A stretch of DNA of 64,000 nt from Odontesthes bonariensis (Eukaryota > Chordata > Actinopteri > Atheriniformes > Atherinopsidae). Made by a program: the position numbers and the translations under genes. The notes below the pieces were generated by a model. It did not search any database and was not told the origin of the DNA. It saw only the letters and a list, made by a program, of their open reading frames with translations. The DNA is taken from contig NC_134507.1 in assembly GCF_027942865.1 (NCBI RefSeq), forward strand, positions 35,393,711-35,457,710. The letters are read 5' to 3'. Below are positions 43,637 through 56,133 of the stretch, in pieces. Positions within the stretch are counted from its first letter, which is position 1. Each line of letters opens with the position of its first letter.

Positions 43637-46600
43637 TCAGAGGAGATCCCCACCCTGTTGCTCCTTCCCACCTGCCTCACCCGGAGAGCCAGGCCGTCGC
43701 TGCTTTGACCTTTTTGTGTGTAGCTCCGGCTCCTTCATCCGAATGGGCACAGAGGCGATTCTTCTTTGTGGATGTGTCCTAGGCCCGCCGCCTGCAGCTC
43801 CGGCCGCTTGAGCCGCCGCTGCGGCCATCCGGATCACAGCCACGGGGGGGATCTGCATGCGCTTCCTCACCAGCAAGTTCCTGGAGGTCCACATGGCGTC
43901 TTTCATAGCGGCTAGGGTGAGCCACTGCTTGGCAAAGTCATTCTTTTTTATTTTTGTTTGGCTCACCCCATAGAGCACGAGTTGTGCTGTGAGGACCTCC
44001 CTTGCTGGCAAGTACGGGAATTGCAAGGAGCCGGCTGTTGCCCACTGGTCTGCAGCAGCGCTGCACTCCCAGAGCAGGTGCCTCACCGACTCGGGCGCGC
44101 CACAACCAGGTCGCGGGCAGGTTGAGATCGCTGACATGCCCCGGGAGTGCATAACGGACCTGACTGGGAGGATCTCATGAGCCACCATCCACGACAGGTC
44201 CCGGAGTCTGTTTGGGAGAGCGGAATGGTTGACGTTGCACCAAACTGTTGAGGGCTCGCCGAACGCGAGCCCACGCACTGGACTCACTGGTTCCCGCTCC
44301 TGCACAACAGAAATCAAAGAGCGGTGGTTTGTTAAAACATGCAACTCCTCTGCCTCCAAGTTAAAATGCTTTAAGAACGTCTGGATAAAAGCATAGGATG
44401 GTGGCAGGCTAAAAGACACAGGCACTTTTAGGTCGGTGGGTAAAATCTTCAGTCTTCTGAGGTAAGAACCCATCCAGAATCGTGTCATTGCTTTAGTTTT
44501 GGGGTTTCCGGATGGGTCTGTGGCCTGTAGGATGTGCAGTGTAGTGTATCTGCTTCCTAAAAACAAATAAAAATCAGGCACTCCTTTTCCTCCTTTCTCT
44601 TTTTGTTTCTTCATTACATCTCTCCTCAGTCTTTCCCACTTGGAGCCCCACAGAAAATAAAAAATGGCTCGGTCCAGGTCTAAAAGCACTTTCCTAGGTG
44701 GGATAAAAACAGAAGTGATTAGTAAAAGCAAAGGTAAAATCACGGCTTTGATGATTAAAACCTTTCCTTCAATGGTCAGTCCTCTAAGTCCCCAGTATCC
44801 TAGTCTTTGCTTTACTTTCCCTACCACGTCTGGCCAGTTTGATGTCCCTCCCCCTTCCTTGTCAAAATTAATCCCCAGCATTTTCTGTTTTGTCTGGGTT
44901 ATAGTCACGGGGAGTCCTGCAGTCTCAGTCGCTGTCCATGGCCCGTAAAATTGGGCTTGGGTCTTGTTTCTGTTTAGTTTTGCCCCAGAGGCCCTTCCAT
45001 ACCAGTCAGTCAAGTCCAGAGTCCTGTTGATGGATATTAGGTCTGTACATAAAATGTTCACGTCGTCCATATATAAAACACACTTTGTCGATAGTCCCCC
45101 GCTCCCCGGGACTCTCACCCCATTGATTCGGTGGTCCCTTCTCAAGCTCTGTGCCAGTGGTTCCACACAGATGATGTAGAGGAGGGCAGATAACGGACAA
45201 CCCTGACGGACACCGCAGTGGATGTTTACTGCTTTTGTCAGATGCCCGTTAACAAGGAATTTGCTGGTAATGCCCCGGTACAGCAGACCCACCCAAGCTA
45301 TAAACCTTTCTGGGAACCCCATTTTTTGCAGTACCTGGAAAAGGTACTGGTGCGAGACCCGATCAAAGGCTTTCTCAAAGTCTAAATTTAGGACTGCTAG
45401 CCGAATGTTTCTGTCTCTCGCATAACAGATGGTGTCTCGGATCAGTACGAGGCTGTCGGTTATCTTCCTCCCCGGGATGGCACAGGCTTGATCCGGGTGA
45501 ATCAGGTCTTCTAAAAACAAGGACATACGTGAGGCTAAGAGTTTACTAAAAAGTTTACAGTCAAAGTTTAAAAGTGTAATCGGTCTCCAATTCTTCAAGT
45601 CAGTCTTGTCTTTTTTTTTGTGAAGAAGAGTCACTATCCCTGCTCTAAAACTGTCAGGAAGTCGGTCAAGTTGCTCAAATTCCATAAAAACAGTAAACAA
45701 GTCAGGTGCTAAAATATCCCAAAAGGTCAAATAAAATTCCAAGGGAAGTCCATCTTGTCCTGGGGACTTCCCTTTCTTAAAATTTGTAAAACATTTATTT
45801 AACTCTGAAATTGTAAAATCTTGGGTTAAAAGCACACTGTCTTTTACTGTTTTTTCTATGAAATTTAAAACTTCTGTCATGGTGTCCATTTTAACAGGTT
45901 TTTGTTCGTACAGTTCACGATAAAATTGTTCAACAGCTTCTTTAATTTCTTCCATTGAATCAACTGTGCACCCGTTCTCTTTTGTTAGCTTTAAAATGGC
46001 CCCCCCTTTATTCACAATTTTCTTAAAAAAATACCTTGTGCACTTCTCTCCTTCCTCTATTTCTCGTTCCCTGCTTCTTAAAATGACACCCTTACTTTTA
46101 ATATCTGCTAAAATCGACATCTCTGTTTTCACTTGTTTAATTTCATCATTAAAATCCATCCCGGGTTGGTTTAATTTAAAATAGCGCTGTAGTCGCTTCT
46201 GCAGTCCCATCATGCGTCTGTTTTCCCTATTCTTTTTTCTCCTACCTGCCTGTCTAAAGAAAGTCTGGGTCTTTTCCTTCACCATTTCCCACCAGTGTGC
46301 ACGTGTATCGTAAAAGTCTTGAAGGGTCTGCCACTCGTGGTACTGCTCCCGGTACTGACTAACTATTTCATTTTCTTTTAAAAGGGAGCAGTTTAGTTTC
46401 CACAGACCACTTCCGGAAGTCACACCCGAAGAGAGTGATAGGGTGCAGGAAAGCATTAGGTGATCAGAAAAGAAAACGGGGGTCAATCTAGCATCGGTTG
46501 GTGGGCAGTCTCGTGTAAAAAGGTAGTCTATACGAGAGGCTTTGGTGCCATCACCACTGAACCAGGTGAAGCCCTCCTCTCTGGGATGCATGGTCCTAAA

Positions 46601-47167
46601 ACAGTCCTGAAGTTTAAAATCCTTGCATATGCCCTGTAATAAAACCGATGTTTTGTCAACTTTAAAAAATTCCCCTGCTCTTTTTCTGTCACTCCTGCTT
46701 AAAATACAGTTAAAATCACCCCCTAAAACTAGTGGTGCCCTACCTAGCATGTGGGACTGCAGGTCTTCTAAAAGGTCATACCGGTCATTTTTTTCGTTAA
46801 AGCCATAAATATTTAAGAGGTTAAAATCTTGTCCCATAAAAGTCAAATGTGCTAAAAGTGCCCGTCCGTCTCTCACCACAGTGCTGCCCTTCACCAGAAC
46901 CTGAGGGTTTTTGATCAAAATGGCCACTCCGTCATTTTTGTTTTGGTTGGATCCACTCCACAATGATGTCTGTGGCCACATCTCCTCCCACTGTCTGTAG
47001 TGCTTTAAAAACGGTAGGCCGCATTCCTGTATTAGAAGAACATCTGACTTAAAAGAACTAAGAAAGGATAAAACACTCTGGGCTCTAAATTTCGACTTTA
47101 CACTTCTCACATTAATAGTTGAGAGAGTGAGTGTCATGAGTATGGTTAAAAACAACAGGTATGACAT
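43637..47167 (-). CDS. Keno-like ORF2: endonuclease and reverse transcriptase, copy 2
   Basis: 1,176 residues. The apurinic-type endonuclease has Asn19, Glu48 (LIQECG), GGDFN (149-153), SRIDYLF (211-217) and SDH (234-236); it would nick the U2 target. The reverse transcriptase has [14 protein letters not shown] (~594-606), [13 protein letters not shown] and YMDD at ~699-702; most L1-group enzymes have ADD there. A CCHC motif CPRPGC..H..C lies at ~1015-1035. The C-terminal tail is rich in Ala, Arg, Gly and Lys. This domain order is that of the Tx1 clade. Confidence 0.93.
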   Translation of the reverse strand: MSYLLFLTILMTLTLSTINVRSVKSKFRAQSVLSFLSSFKSDVLLIQECGLPFLKHYRQWEEMWPQTSLWSGSNQNKNDGVAILIKNPQVLVKGSTVVRDGRALLAHLTFMGQDFNLLNIYGFNEKNDRYDLLEDLQSHMLGRAPLVLGGDFNCILSRSDRKRAGEFFKVDKTSVLLQGICKDFKLQDCFRTMHPREEGFTWFSGDGTKASRIDYLFTRDCPPTDARLTPVFFSDHLMLSCTLSLSSGVTSGSGLWKLNCSLLKENEIVSQYREQYHEWQTLQDFYDTRAHWWEMVKEKTQTFFRQAGRRKKNRENRRMMGLQKRLQRYFKLNQPGMDFNDEIKQVKTEMSILADIKSKGVILRSREREIEEGEKCTRYFFKKIVNKGGAILKLTKENGCTVDSMEEIKEAVEQFYRELYEQKPVKMDTMTEVLNFIEKTVKDSVLLTQDFTISELNKCFTNFKKGKSPGQDGLPLEFYLTFWDILAPDLFTVFMEFEQLDRLPDSFRAGIVTLLHKKKDKTDLKNWRPITLLNFDCKLFSKLLASRMSLFLEDLIHPDQACAIPGRKITDSLVLIRDTICYARDRNIRLAVLNLDFEKAFDRVSHQYLFQVLQKMGFPERFIAWVGLLYRGITSKFLVNGHLTKAVNIHCGVRQGCPLSALLYIICVEPLAQSLRRDHRINGVRVPGSGGLSTKCVLYMDDVNILCTDLISINRTLDLTDWYGRASGAKLNRNKTQAQFYGPWTATETAGLPVTITQTKQKMLGINFDKEGGGTSNWPDVVGKVKQRLGYWGLRGLTIEGKVLIIKAVILPLLLLITSVFIPPRKVLLDLDRAIFYFLWGSKWERLRRDVMKKQKEKGGKGVPDFYLFLGSRYTTLHILQATDPSGNPKTKAMTRFWMGSYLRRLKILPTDLKVPVSFSLPPSYAFIQTFLKHFNLEAEELHVLTNHRSLISVVQEREPVSPVRGLAFGEPSTVWCNVNHSALPNRLRDLSWMVAHEILPVRSVMHSRGMSAISTCPRPGCGAPESVRHLLWECSAAADQWATAGSLQFPYLPAREVLTAQLVLYGVSQTKIKKNDFAKQWLTLAAMKDAMWTSRNLLVRKRMQIPPVAVIRMAAAAAQAAGAAGGGPRTHPQRRIASVPIRMKEPELHTKRSKQRRPGSPGEAGGKEQQGGDLL

Positions 47168-47217
47168 CTTAAAAGACTAAATGAGGGTTAAAAACATTTA
47201 AAATGTCTTAAAAGCAG

Positions 47218-48528
47218 TTATGTAATTTCTTGTGAACGGAGCTCTTCCTTCACTTCTACAGGTGAGAGGCGAGGGTGTTGAGCTCTATTCCCCGGTCGGA
47301 CTCTGGGGGTTGGCCTCTGTTGCAAGGTTTTGTTAAACTTTGAGTCTCTAGGGGTTGATTGCAGAACTACATTTAAAAAAGAGACCTCATTTGGTGAATT
47401 GGAGGGGAAGACTCTGGGCTCCTCCACAGATGAACTGTCTGAGGTAGTCCCAGCTCTTCCCCTCTTCTCTGAGACTATAGGAGAATCAGAGGACAATTCT
47501 GATGCAAGCCTCTTTGTTTGCTGGGCATCGGGGAGGGAGGCATCCTCGCTATCATCCTGTGATTGGACTTCTTCACATTCTGAACTAGCTCCGCCTTCTG
47601 CCTGCACCACCTCCTCCTCCTCTCCAGAGCTCTCCATTGGTGGGGGTGTAGCAGGCCCCTCCCCCTCCTCGGCCTCACCTGACGGCTGTCCACCATTCAG
47701 GGATTTTGGCGGGAAGTTTGAATTTTCCAGCCCAGCTGTTTCAAGTAGCTCGTTAACTGCCTCGGTCTGCCCTCCATTTCCTTCTCGCGTTTTTTTGGAT
47801 TTCAATTTGTTGGCAAAAGATTTTGGGCAATCTCTGAAGAGGTGGTTTGATTCTCCACAGAGATTGCACTTTCTGCCATTCGTACACTCTTCGAAGGTGT
47901 GACCGATTCCTCTACATTTGCCACAGAACACCTTCGTGCAGGCCTCCACCAGGTGCCCGTGCTCCCCACACTTGCGGCAGAGTTTGGGCTGTCCCTGGTA
48001 GTGGATGTAGCCTCTGTTTTCTCCCAAGACAATCATTGATGGGAGATGTCTCAGGCCCTGGAAGCCCTGGGGGTCTTGCCATTGTTGGATGGGGACCCTC
48101 CAGGCGCAGTTCCAGATGCCGTCGACATCCCTCACCTTCATTGCCTGGCCTTTAACAGTGCAGAATCTTCCCAACCATATACAGATATCTTCTGCGTTCA
48201 CCATTTCATTGAACATTCTGACAATTACTGTCTTCAGAGTATTGTCAGTAAGTTTCTCAACAGTAAACGCAGAAAACTGGGCTTGCACATTACCAAATCT
48301 CATCCAAAACTCCTGCAGCAAAGCTGCAGTGCGAAAACTTACATCGAAACCTTTGTTAAAAGGCAATGACAGGATGCAATTCAAATCGTCTGGCTTGAAG
48401 TTCAATATGTTTTGAATTAGCTTCCGAGAGAAGTCCAATCTGGACATCTCTATAAGCTTTCCTTCTTTTTCTTTAAATAAAAATCTAGCGCTGTGGTGCC
48501 TCCTCATGCCAGCATAGTTTGCCGACAT
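47218..48528 (-). CDS. Keno-like ORF1 protein, copy 2
   Basis: 436 residues, open, with three CCHC knuckles at about residues 185-245 and an acidic tail ([10 protein letters not shown], one more Glu than copy 1). Start Met is followed by [15 protein letters not shown], conserved in all copies. Confidence 0.9.
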   Translation of the reverse strand: MSANYAGMRRHHSARFLFKEKEGKLIEMSRLDFSRKLIQNILNFKPDDLNCILSLPFNKGFDVSFRTAALLQEFWMRFGNVQAQFSAFTVEKLTDNTLKTVIVRMFNEMVNAEDICIWLGRFCTVKGQAMKVRDVDGIWNCAWRVPIQQWQDPQGFQGLRHLPSMIVLGENRGYIHYQGQPKLCRKCGEHGHLVEACTKVFCGKCRGIGHTFEECTNGRKCNLCGESNHLFRDCPKSFANKLKSKKTREGNGGQTEAVNELLETAGLENSNFPPKSLNGGQPSGEAEEGEGPATPPPMESSGEEEEVVQAEGGASSECEEVQSQDDSEDASLPDAQQTKRLASELSSDSPIVSEKRGRAGTTSDSSSVEEPRVFPSNSPNEVSFLNVVLQSTPRDSKFNKTLQQRPTPRVRPGNRAQHPRLSPVEVKEELRSQEIT

Positions 48529-48885
48529 GATGGAGGCACCAAAAACAGTTTTTCAATAAAATGCTTAAAAGAACAATAATAAATATCACACTAAAAGCCC
48601 AATAAAAGAGTAAAAAGTGGATGAAAAGGTACTAAAAATGGATACTTACCTTCCTCTAAAAAAACGGAACACCGACAATGACCCTGTTTCAGCTGAAACT
48701 GGTTCAAAAAAGCAAAAACCTGGAGAAAAAAAAAAAAGGGTAATACAAGAAAATTTAAATACAAAGAACTCCAACTACAAAAGACTTGAAACACTTTGAT
48801 CGAAACGCAAAAAAGAACCTCCAAAGCGAGAAAATTTAATGCCAAAAAGGCATAAAATAGTCCACCCAAAGGAGGCGATCGCAGT

Positions 48886-48910
48886 CTTAGCCAAAAGGCC
48901 GAGAAGCGAT
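48886..48910 (-). pseudogene. U2 snRNA 5' fragment (nt 1-25), LINE copy 2
   Basis: Unchanged U2 nt 1-25 followed upstream by the full U2 promoter. Confidence 0.93.
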
Positions 48911-49208
48911 AACCCTCCACTGTTTCACGTCCGAGCGCCCTTCCTGGCACAATGCGCACTTGTGGCGGTGCTCTTTTTTTGCCTACAAAGCGTCACTTTG
49001 CACCTCCGCCCACCCGCTGCAGTGAGCACTCTTCAGCCGTTTCAGATGGTACAACTTTGCACTCCCGCCCGCTCCACTGAGCACCATTCAAACAACAACA
49101 ATTTAGCGCTCCAGCTTTGAACATGGGCACGGTCTCAACAAATAAGGTGACTCTACTCCGAGAAGTCACTTGGCGCAGCAAGAAGATTTCCTTTGCACAG
49201 ACAGAATG

Positions 49209-49327
49209 GGCTTCACCCGCAAAGGTAAAGCCTTCCAAAAATAGAAACAACTCATTAATGCTGCTCTCCACGGAAGTCTTTAGTAAAAGGCGAAAGACTT
49301 GTACGTTATGAAGAGAAACCAGAGTAC
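49209..49327 (-). ncRNA. U5 snRNA, copy 4
   Basis: 119 nt. The 3' hairpin loop has GCGGGTG where copies 1-3 have GCGGCTG; Sm site ATTTTTGG. Confidence 0.95.
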
Positions 49328-49632
49328 GAGTATTTGACACTGCGGGAGCAGTGCATCAGGCTAGTTGGCATAGCCACCTTCCCCACGGTGAGCTTTGCTT
49401 GGTTGAGACGCTCGCTCCTCGGCCGACCAGGTAGGAACAATCGGGCCCTATTCAATGGCTGCTTTGTCTTTTACTCTGTGCAAAAGACTAGGGGTCTTGA
49501 GGCTTTGTTCTGACCGCTCATTGGGTGTGGAGCTTTTTTTCAAGCAATTCTCCCAGTCGGCCCAATCCCAGAGCCATCTCAAAGTGGAGTTCACTTTCAC
49601 TCTCTTTTCGCAGACTAAAAGCCAGAGTTTTA

Positions 49633-49709
49633 TCTCAGAAGCTAAGCAGAGTCGGGCCTGGTTAGTACCTGGATGGGGAGACCGCCTGGGAATACCAGGT
49701 GCTGTAAGC
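49633..49709 (+). pseudogene. 5S rRNA 3' half, copy 4
   Basis: Reads GTTAGTACCTGG rather than GTTAGTACTTGG; otherwise as copy 3. Confidence 0.9.
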
Positions 49710-49932
49710 CTTTTGGCTTCTCCAGGCGCATGCAGTTTGACTGCGTCAAATGCAAAGGCAGTCCCTGTTTGACTTTTTGGAACTGCTCCTTTGTCAGGAC
49801 AAAGTTAAATGTATGAGGATCAAAGGCAACCATGACCTGGGACACCTTAGCAGATCCAGGATCAGCAAGATGGATCACAGGGTGATCATCAGATGTTTCA
49901 ACAAAAGACATGCAGAGAGAAGAGAGAAGAAT

Positions 49933-50050
49933 GCTTACAGCACTTGGTATTCCCAAGCGGTCTCCCATCCAAGTACTAACCTGGCCCGACCCTGCTTGGC
50001 TTCCGAGTTCCGACGAGATCGGGCGTGTTCAGGGCGGTGTGGCCGTAAGC
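49933..50050 (-). rRNA. 5S rRNA, copy 4 (variant, no T-run)
   Basis: 118 nt. Differs from copies 2/3 at several places: CCAGGTTAG for CCTGGTTAG, GACCGCTTGG for GACGGCTTGG, and ACCAAGTG for ACCAGGTG. The last makes a full Watson-Crick stem CTTGG/CCAAG. The gene is followed by CATTCTTC, so the T5 terminator of copies 1-3 is gone. Confidence 0.93.
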
Positions 50051-50298
50051 CACAATCCCTGTGACAAATATGTGTTACATAGGTGCTGGAACCATACGAT
50101 TCCCCTATTTCACCAGAGAGTTGGCTTGAGAGGCTGATGTTGAGCCTGCACGTCGACTTCCCTGATGTGATTGTTCTCTGCAGCTGAAAATGGGACTCTC
50201 AGATAACTTAGTGTGTGTCTGTCAAGCTCCTCTGTTCTCTGTGTGTAGTTTGGTGTTCATGGTCATACAGGGAAACCAGGGAAGCTCAGTCCCACGAC

Positions 50299-51888
50299 CA
50301 GGGCTGGACTGGGGAAATTTTTCAGGCCGGGCATTTTTAACCAAGACCAGGCCATCACCAGGTATTGAAGGGGAAAAAAATTAAGTGCGCTGTGACAGCA
50401 TGTTTTTTTTTTTTTTTTGTCCCTTAACCACTGTTTCCACTCACTAATACAAAATTATTATGACTTGATCAGGTGCAGTGACAATGCATCCTTGTTCATA
50501 TTTCACCAAAAATCATTCCCTTCCAAACATCAAAACCAATCAGATAAAATAGATATACAGTATATAATATCCCTGCAAATATTGAATATCATTTTTTTGG
50601 ATGAATGTTATTTTAAATCATTCAACAAAACTTGGATTTAAATAATTCTTTTTGTTTTTACAGTCCACAGGTCTGGCCAGTCACTACTGATGTCTCCAGA
50701 GAAACAGCTAAAATGATGCATGCATCACACATCTCACACCCACTCACACTATTGTGATGACAATATTCACCAGCAGGACATACGCATCCCCCCTCTTTAC
50801 ATTAACAATCTGGGCAAAGTGAGGCTCCACTTCTATAAACTGGAGATGCATTTAGCTGCCTTTGAATACTGACCTGGTGGTGGTAGCCTGGCTCCTTGTG
50901 TCTGCCCACACTGACCTGCTTCAGGTTGGGGGCTGCCAGGGCTGCTGGTTTCATGGCTGGGGCCTGATCTGGGCCTGACTTGTGCTTCTTTACAAAGAAG
51001 TCTTTTCATTGTTATCTGTCCCTACACAAAATAAGACAGCCGGGTTAAACCTCAATATTGTGTTAATCTTAAACTCTTTGTCTCCATTCTTGTGCTTTAA
51101 CTTACTTTAAAATCAACTCCAAGCCGAGCTGCTATAAAATTAAACTAGATCATGTAGGTTAGTCAGGTGAAGTAGCTTGGCTAAAGTTATACTTTTAGAC
51201 CTTTATAATAACAAAAAAGCTTTTCATCAGTTTCATCTAACGTTACAGTTATGAAATCCTTATGAACTGTGTTGATTATACACTTACTGAAAACCAACAA
51301 TGATTAAAGTGCTACATAATAGCTTCATGCTAACGTGACATTAGCCTTCCATAACTTTAGCCTACTCGTTTAGCCTAACAATTGGCAACAAAATATCTTC
51401 TCTAAATGTGCAATCTTTAAAAACAATGATTCATTTGGAAATCACATTAAAACTTAACTCAAAATGATGTATTCCAGGAAAGTAGGTTCACTCTGACAGT
51501 ACAACAGGACACTCTCTATGCCTGCTCCTCATTTCAAAGACGCCGCGTTTCTCACTCATCTTTCAACTAGACTTGCCTGTCAATCAACTGGAGTGACACC
51601 TGAGGTGTCCAATCAGCTTCCAGAGGTGGCCGTTCGGGAGCCAAGTCAAAAGTGCCGAGCTTCGCCCCTGGCCTGCCCCTCACCTCATTGGCCCAAGCTT
51701 CAATCAATCATGACTAAAGGGCCGATCTACCAGTTTATGCACCAATAGGAGGGTTTATATACCGTTATCCAAATATTGTTTTAAATCTTTATTATATTAT
51801 ATTTCGAAAAAAAAAAAAAAGCGCAGGCCAGTAAGTCACCAGGCCAGCGGGCAAATGCCCGGTATGCCTTACTATCAGTCCAGCGGTG
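50299..51888. mobile_element. Non-autonomous hAT element in U2 3' spacer
   Basis: 1,590 bp. Ends CAGGGCTGGACTG and CAGTCCAGCGGTG; inner GGGCATTT..AAATGCCCGG palindromic motifs common in fish hAT elements. 8-bp target duplication CCCACGAC (50,291-50,298 and 51,889-51,896). No transposase coding found, mostly AT-rich filler. Confidence 0.92.
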
Positions 51889-52015
51889 CCCACGACATGC
51901 TCATAAACTGCGTCTTTTCTAAAGATTATAGTTCCATTTTAGAAGTCAGAATACAACGGCTCCCTGAAACTACCACCATGTACCGCTGGTTTTGTTATTT
52001 CACAAGAGTTGGGAA

Positions 52016-52166
52016 GAGTGCACCGTTCCCGGCGGCACTGCAGTACCGGGTCGATGCGTGGAGTGAACGGAGCAAGCCCCTTTTTCAACCCCTGTGCCTA
52101 AAAATCCATTTAATATGTAGTCCTCATATAGAGGACGTATCAGATATTAAACTGATAAGAACAGAT
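52016..52166 (-). pseudogene. U2 snRNA 3' part, split by LINE copy 3
   Basis: U2 nt 38 to the end; 5' part at 57,793-57,817. Confidence 0.93.
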
Positions 52167-52553
52167 TTTTTTTTTCTTTTGAAAAAAATTTATTGACACT
52201 AATACATCACATTTTCATAAAAACTTCATATTTAAGACATATGTTTTACCTATGAATAAAAACATCAATAAATAAGTGTAATCTGTATAACCACATTTAA
52301 AACAAACAACAATAAAACAAGTTTTCCATGGGATATTACAGATAAGGTCAATGTTGTCTAAGGTAAAAAGTTACATGTGAAGTAGTTCTCATGCGAGTAG
52401 CAGTTTGTATTGAGTGTCTTTAAAAAGGAGTGCATTAGTTAAAATGCTCTCTTCCAAGTCCATTTTTTTATGCAGGAGCGCAGTGAGTCCCTACCCAGGG
52501 AAACTCATTTCGCTCCCCCAAACAGTAGGTCTCTCGGGATCCTGTCGTGGAGC

Positions 52554-55500
52554 TCAGCGGAGATCCCCACCCTGTTGCTCCTTCCCACCTGCCTCACCCG
52601 GAGAGCCAGGCCGTCGCTGCTTTGACCTTTTTGTGTGTAGCTCCGGCTCCTTCATCCGAATGGGCACAGAGGCGATTCTTCTTTGTGGATGTGTCCTAGG
52701 CCCGCCGCCTGCAGCTCCGGCCGCTTGAGCCGCCGCTGCGGCCATCCGGATCACAGCCACGGGGGGGATCTGCATGCGCTTCCTCACCAGCAAGTTCCTG
52801 GAGGTCCACATGGCGTCTTTCATAGCGGCTAGGGTGAGCCACTGCTTGGCAAAGTCATTCTTTTTTATTTTTGTTTGGCTCACCCCATAGAGCACGAGTT
52901 GTGCTGTGAGGACCTCCCTTGCTGGCAAGTACGGGAATTGCAAGGAGCCGGCTGTTGCCCACTGGTCTGCAGCAGCGCTGCACTCCCAGAGCAGGTGCCT
53001 CACCGACTCGGGCGCGCCACAACCAGGTCGTGGGCAGGTTGAGATCGCTGACATGCCCCGGGAGTGCATAACGGACCTGACTGGGAGGATCTCATGAGCC
53101 ACCATCCACGACAGGTCCCGGAGTCTGTTTGGGAGAGCGGAATGGTTGACGTTGCACCAAACTGTTGAGGGCTCGCCGAACGCGAGCCCACGCACTGGAC
53201 TCACTGGTTCCCGCTCCTGCACAACAGAAATCAAAGAGCGGTGGTTTGTTAAAACATGCAACTCCTCTGCCTCCAAGTTAAAATGCTTTAAGAACGTCTG
53301 GATAAAAGCATAGGATGGTGGCAGGCTAAAAGACACGGGCACTTTTAGGTCGGTGGGTAAAATCTTCAGTCTTCTGAGGTAAGAACCCATCCAGAATCGT
53401 GTCATTGCTTTAGTTTTGGGGTTTCCGGATGGGTCTGTGGCCTGTAGGATGTGCAGTGTAGTGTATCTGCTTCCTAAAAACAAATAAAAATCAGGCACTC
53501 CTTTTCCTCCTTTCTCTTTTTGTTTCTTCATTACATCTCTCCTCAGTCTTTCCCACTTGGAGCCCCACAGAAAATAAAAAATGGCTCGGTCCAGGTCTAA
53601 AAGCACTTTCCTAGGTGGGATAAAAACAGAAGTGATTAGTAAAAGCAAAGGTAAAATCACGGCTTTGATGATTAAAACCTTTCCTTCAATGGTCAGTCCT
53701 CTAAGTCCCCAGTATCCTAGTCTTTGCTTTACTTTCCCTACCACGTCTGGCCAGTTTGATGTCCCTCCCCCTTCCTTGTCAAAATTAATCCCCAGTATTT
53801 TCTGTTTTGTCTGGGTTATAGTCACGGGGAGTCCTGCAGTCTCAGTCGCTGTCCATGGCCCGTAAAATTGGGCTTGGGTCTTGTTTCTGTTTAGTTTTGC
53901 CCCAGAGGCCCTTCCATACCAGTCAGTCAAGTCCAGAGTCCTGTTGATGGATATTAGGTCTGTACATAAAATGTTCACGTCGTCCATATATAAAACACAC
54001 TTTGTCGATAGTCCCCCGCTCCCCGGGACTCTCACCCCAATGTTTCGGTGGTCCCTTCTCAAGCTCTGTGCCAGTGGTTCCACACAGATGATGTAGAGGA
54101 GGGCAGATAACGGACAACCCTGACGGACACCGCAGTGGATGTTTACTGCTTTTGTCAGATGCCCGTTAACAAGGAATTTGCTGGTAATGCCCCGGTACAG
54201 CAGACCCACCCAAGCTATAAACCTTTCTGGGAACCCCATTTTTTGCAGTACCTGGAAAAGGTACTGGTGCGAGACCCGATCAAAGGCTTTCTCAAAGTCT
54301 AAATTTAGGACTGCTAGCCGAATGTTTCTGTCTCTCGCATAACAGATGGTGTCTCGGATCAGTACGAGGCTGTCGGTTATCTTCCTCCCCGGGATGGCAC
54401 AGGCTTGATCCGGGTGAATCAGGTCTTCTAAAAACAAGGACATACGTGAGGCTAAAAGTTTACTAAAAAGTTTACAGTCAAAGTTTAAAAGTGTAATCGG
54501 CCTCCAATTCTTCAAGTCAGTCTTGTCTTTTTTTTTGTGAAGAAGAGTCACTATCCCTGCTCTAAAACTGTCAGGAAGTCGGTCAAGTTGCTCAAATTCC
54601 ATAAAGACAGTAAACAAGTCAGGTGCTAAAATATCCCAAAAGGTCAAATAAAATTCCAAGGGAAGTCCATCTTGTCCTGGGGACTTCCCTTTCTTAAAAT
54701 TTGTAAAACATTTATTTAACTCTGAAATTGTAAAATCTTGGGTTAAAGGCACACTGTCTTTTACTGTTTTTTCTATGAAATTTAAAACTTCTGTCATGGT
54801 GTCCATTTCAACAGGTTTTTGTTCGTACAGTTCACGATAAAATTGTTCAACAGCTTCTTTAATTTCTTCCATTGAATCAACTGTGCACCCGTTCTCTTTT
54901 GTTAGCTTTAAAATTGCCCCCCCTTTATTCACAATTTTCTTAAAAAAATACCTTGTGCACTTCTCTCCTTCCTCTATTTCTCGTTCCCTGCTTCTTAAAA
55001 TGACACCCTTACTTTTAATATCTGCTAAAATCGACATCTCTGTTTTCACTTGTTTAATTTCATCATTAAAATCCATCCCTTGTTGGTTTGATTTAAAATA
55101 GCGCTGTAGTCGCTTCTGCAGTCCCATCATGCGTCTGTTTTCCCTATTCTTTTTTCTCCTACCTGCCTGTCTAAAGAAAGTCTGGGTCTTTTCCTTCACC
55201 ATTTCCCACCAGTGTGCACGTGTATCGTAAAAGTCTTGAAGGGTCTGCCACTCGTGGTACTGCTCCCGGTACTGACTAACTATTTCATTTTCTTCTAAAA
55301 GGGAGCAGTTTAGTTTCCACAGACCACTTCCGGAAGTCACACCCGAAGAGAGTGATAGGGTGCAGGAAAGCATCAGGTGATCAGAGAAGAAAACGGGGGT
55401 CAATCTAGCATCGGTTGGTGGGCAGTCCCGTGTAAAAAGGTAGTCTATACGAGAGGCTTTGGTGCCATCACCACTGAACCAGGTGAAGCCCTCCTCTCTG

Positions 55501-56084
55501 GGATGCATGGTCCTAAAACAGTCCTGAAGTTTAAAATCCTTGCATATGCCCTGTAATAAAACCGATGTTTTGTCAACTTTAAAAAATTCCCCTGCTATTT
55601 TTCTGTCACTCCTGCTTAAAATACAGTTAAAATCACCCCCTAAAACTAGTGGTGCCCTACCTAGCATGTGGGACTGCAGGTCTTCTAAAAGGTCATACCG
55701 GTCATTTTTTTCATTAAAGCCATAAATATTTAAGAGGTTAAAATCTTGTCCCATAAAAGTCAAATGTGCTAAAAGTGCCCGTCCGTCTCTCACCACAGTG
55801 CTGCCCTTCACCAGAACCTGAGGGTTTTTGATCAAAATGGCCACTCCGTCATTTTTGTTTTGGTTGGATCCACTCCACAATGATGTCTGTGGCCACATCT
55901 CCTCCCACTGTCTGTAGTGCTTTAAAAACGGTAGGCCGCATTCCTGTATTAAAAGAACATCTGACTTAAAAGAACTAAGAAAGGATAAAACACTCTGGGC
56001 TCTAACTTTCGACTTTACACTTCTCACATTAATAGTTGAGAGAGTGAGTGTCATGAGTATGGTTAAAAACAACAGGTATGACAT
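52554..56084 (-). CDS. Keno-like ORF2: endonuclease and reverse transcriptase, copy 3
   Basis: 1,176 residues, all catalytic motifs as in copy 2. Scattered substitutions include DRKIAGEFF for [18 protein letters not shown] for DHRINGVRV, and a final Arg instead of Leu. Confidence 0.93.
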   Translation of the reverse strand: MSYLLFLTILMTLTLSTINVRSVKSKVRAQSVLSFLSSFKSDVLLIQECGLPFLKHYRQWEEMWPQTSLWSGSNQNKNDGVAILIKNPQVLVKGSTVVRDGRALLAHLTFMGQDFNLLNIYGFNEKNDRYDLLEDLQSHMLGRAPLVLGGDFNCILSRSDRKIAGEFFKVDKTSVLLQGICKDFKLQDCFRTMHPREEGFTWFSGDGTKASRIDYLFTRDCPPTDARLTPVFFSDHLMLSCTLSLSSGVTSGSGLWKLNCSLLEENEIVSQYREQYHEWQTLQDFYDTRAHWWEMVKEKTQTFFRQAGRRKKNRENRRMMGLQKRLQRYFKSNQQGMDFNDEIKQVKTEMSILADIKSKGVILRSREREIEEGEKCTRYFFKKIVNKGGAILKLTKENGCTVDSMEEIKEAVEQFYRELYEQKPVEMDTMTEVLNFIEKTVKDSVPLTQDFTISELNKCFTNFKKGKSPGQDGLPLEFYLTFWDILAPDLFTVFMEFEQLDRLPDSFRAGIVTLLHKKKDKTDLKNWRPITLLNFDCKLFSKLLASRMSLFLEDLIHPDQACAIPGRKITDSLVLIRDTICYARDRNIRLAVLNLDFEKAFDRVSHQYLFQVLQKMGFPERFIAWVGLLYRGITSKFLVNGHLTKAVNIHCGVRQGCPLSALLYIICVEPLAQSLRRDHRNIGVRVPGSGGLSTKCVLYMDDVNILCTDLISINRTLDLTDWYGRASGAKLNRNKTQAQFYGPWTATETAGLPVTITQTKQKILGINFDKEGGGTSNWPDVVGKVKQRLGYWGLRGLTIEGKVLIIKAVILPLLLLITSVFIPPRKVLLDLDRAIFYFLWGSKWERLRRDVMKKQKEKGGKGVPDFYLFLGSRYTTLHILQATDPSGNPKTKAMTRFWMGSYLRRLKILPTDLKVPVSFSLPPSYAFIQTFLKHFNLEAEELHVLTNHRSLISVVQEREPVSPVRGLAFGEPSTVWCNVNHSALPNRLRDLSWMVAHEILPVRSVMHSRGMSAISTCPRPGCGAPESVRHLLWECSAAADQWATAGSLQFPYLPAREVLTAQLVLYGVSQTKIKKNDFAKQWLTLAAMKDAMWTSRNLLVRKRMQIPPVAVIRMAAAAAQAAGAAGGGPRTHPQRRIASVPIRMKEPELHTKRSKQRRPGSPGEAGGKEQQGGDLR

Positions 56085-56133
56085 CTTAAAAGACTAAATG
56101 AGGGTTAAAACATTTAAAATGTCTTAAAAGCAG

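Larger units (their letters stand above)
43257..48885 (-). mobile_element. Keno-like U2-specific LINE, copy 2, both ORFs open
   Basis: 5,629 bp, from GACTATTTT-type 5' end to a poly(A) tail abutting U2 nt 38. Both ORFs are uninterrupted, separated by 50 bp, and the AATAAA is in place. Very close to copy 3, so a recent insertion or recent copying of the unit. Could be active; nothing in the sequence excludes it. Confidence 0.93.
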
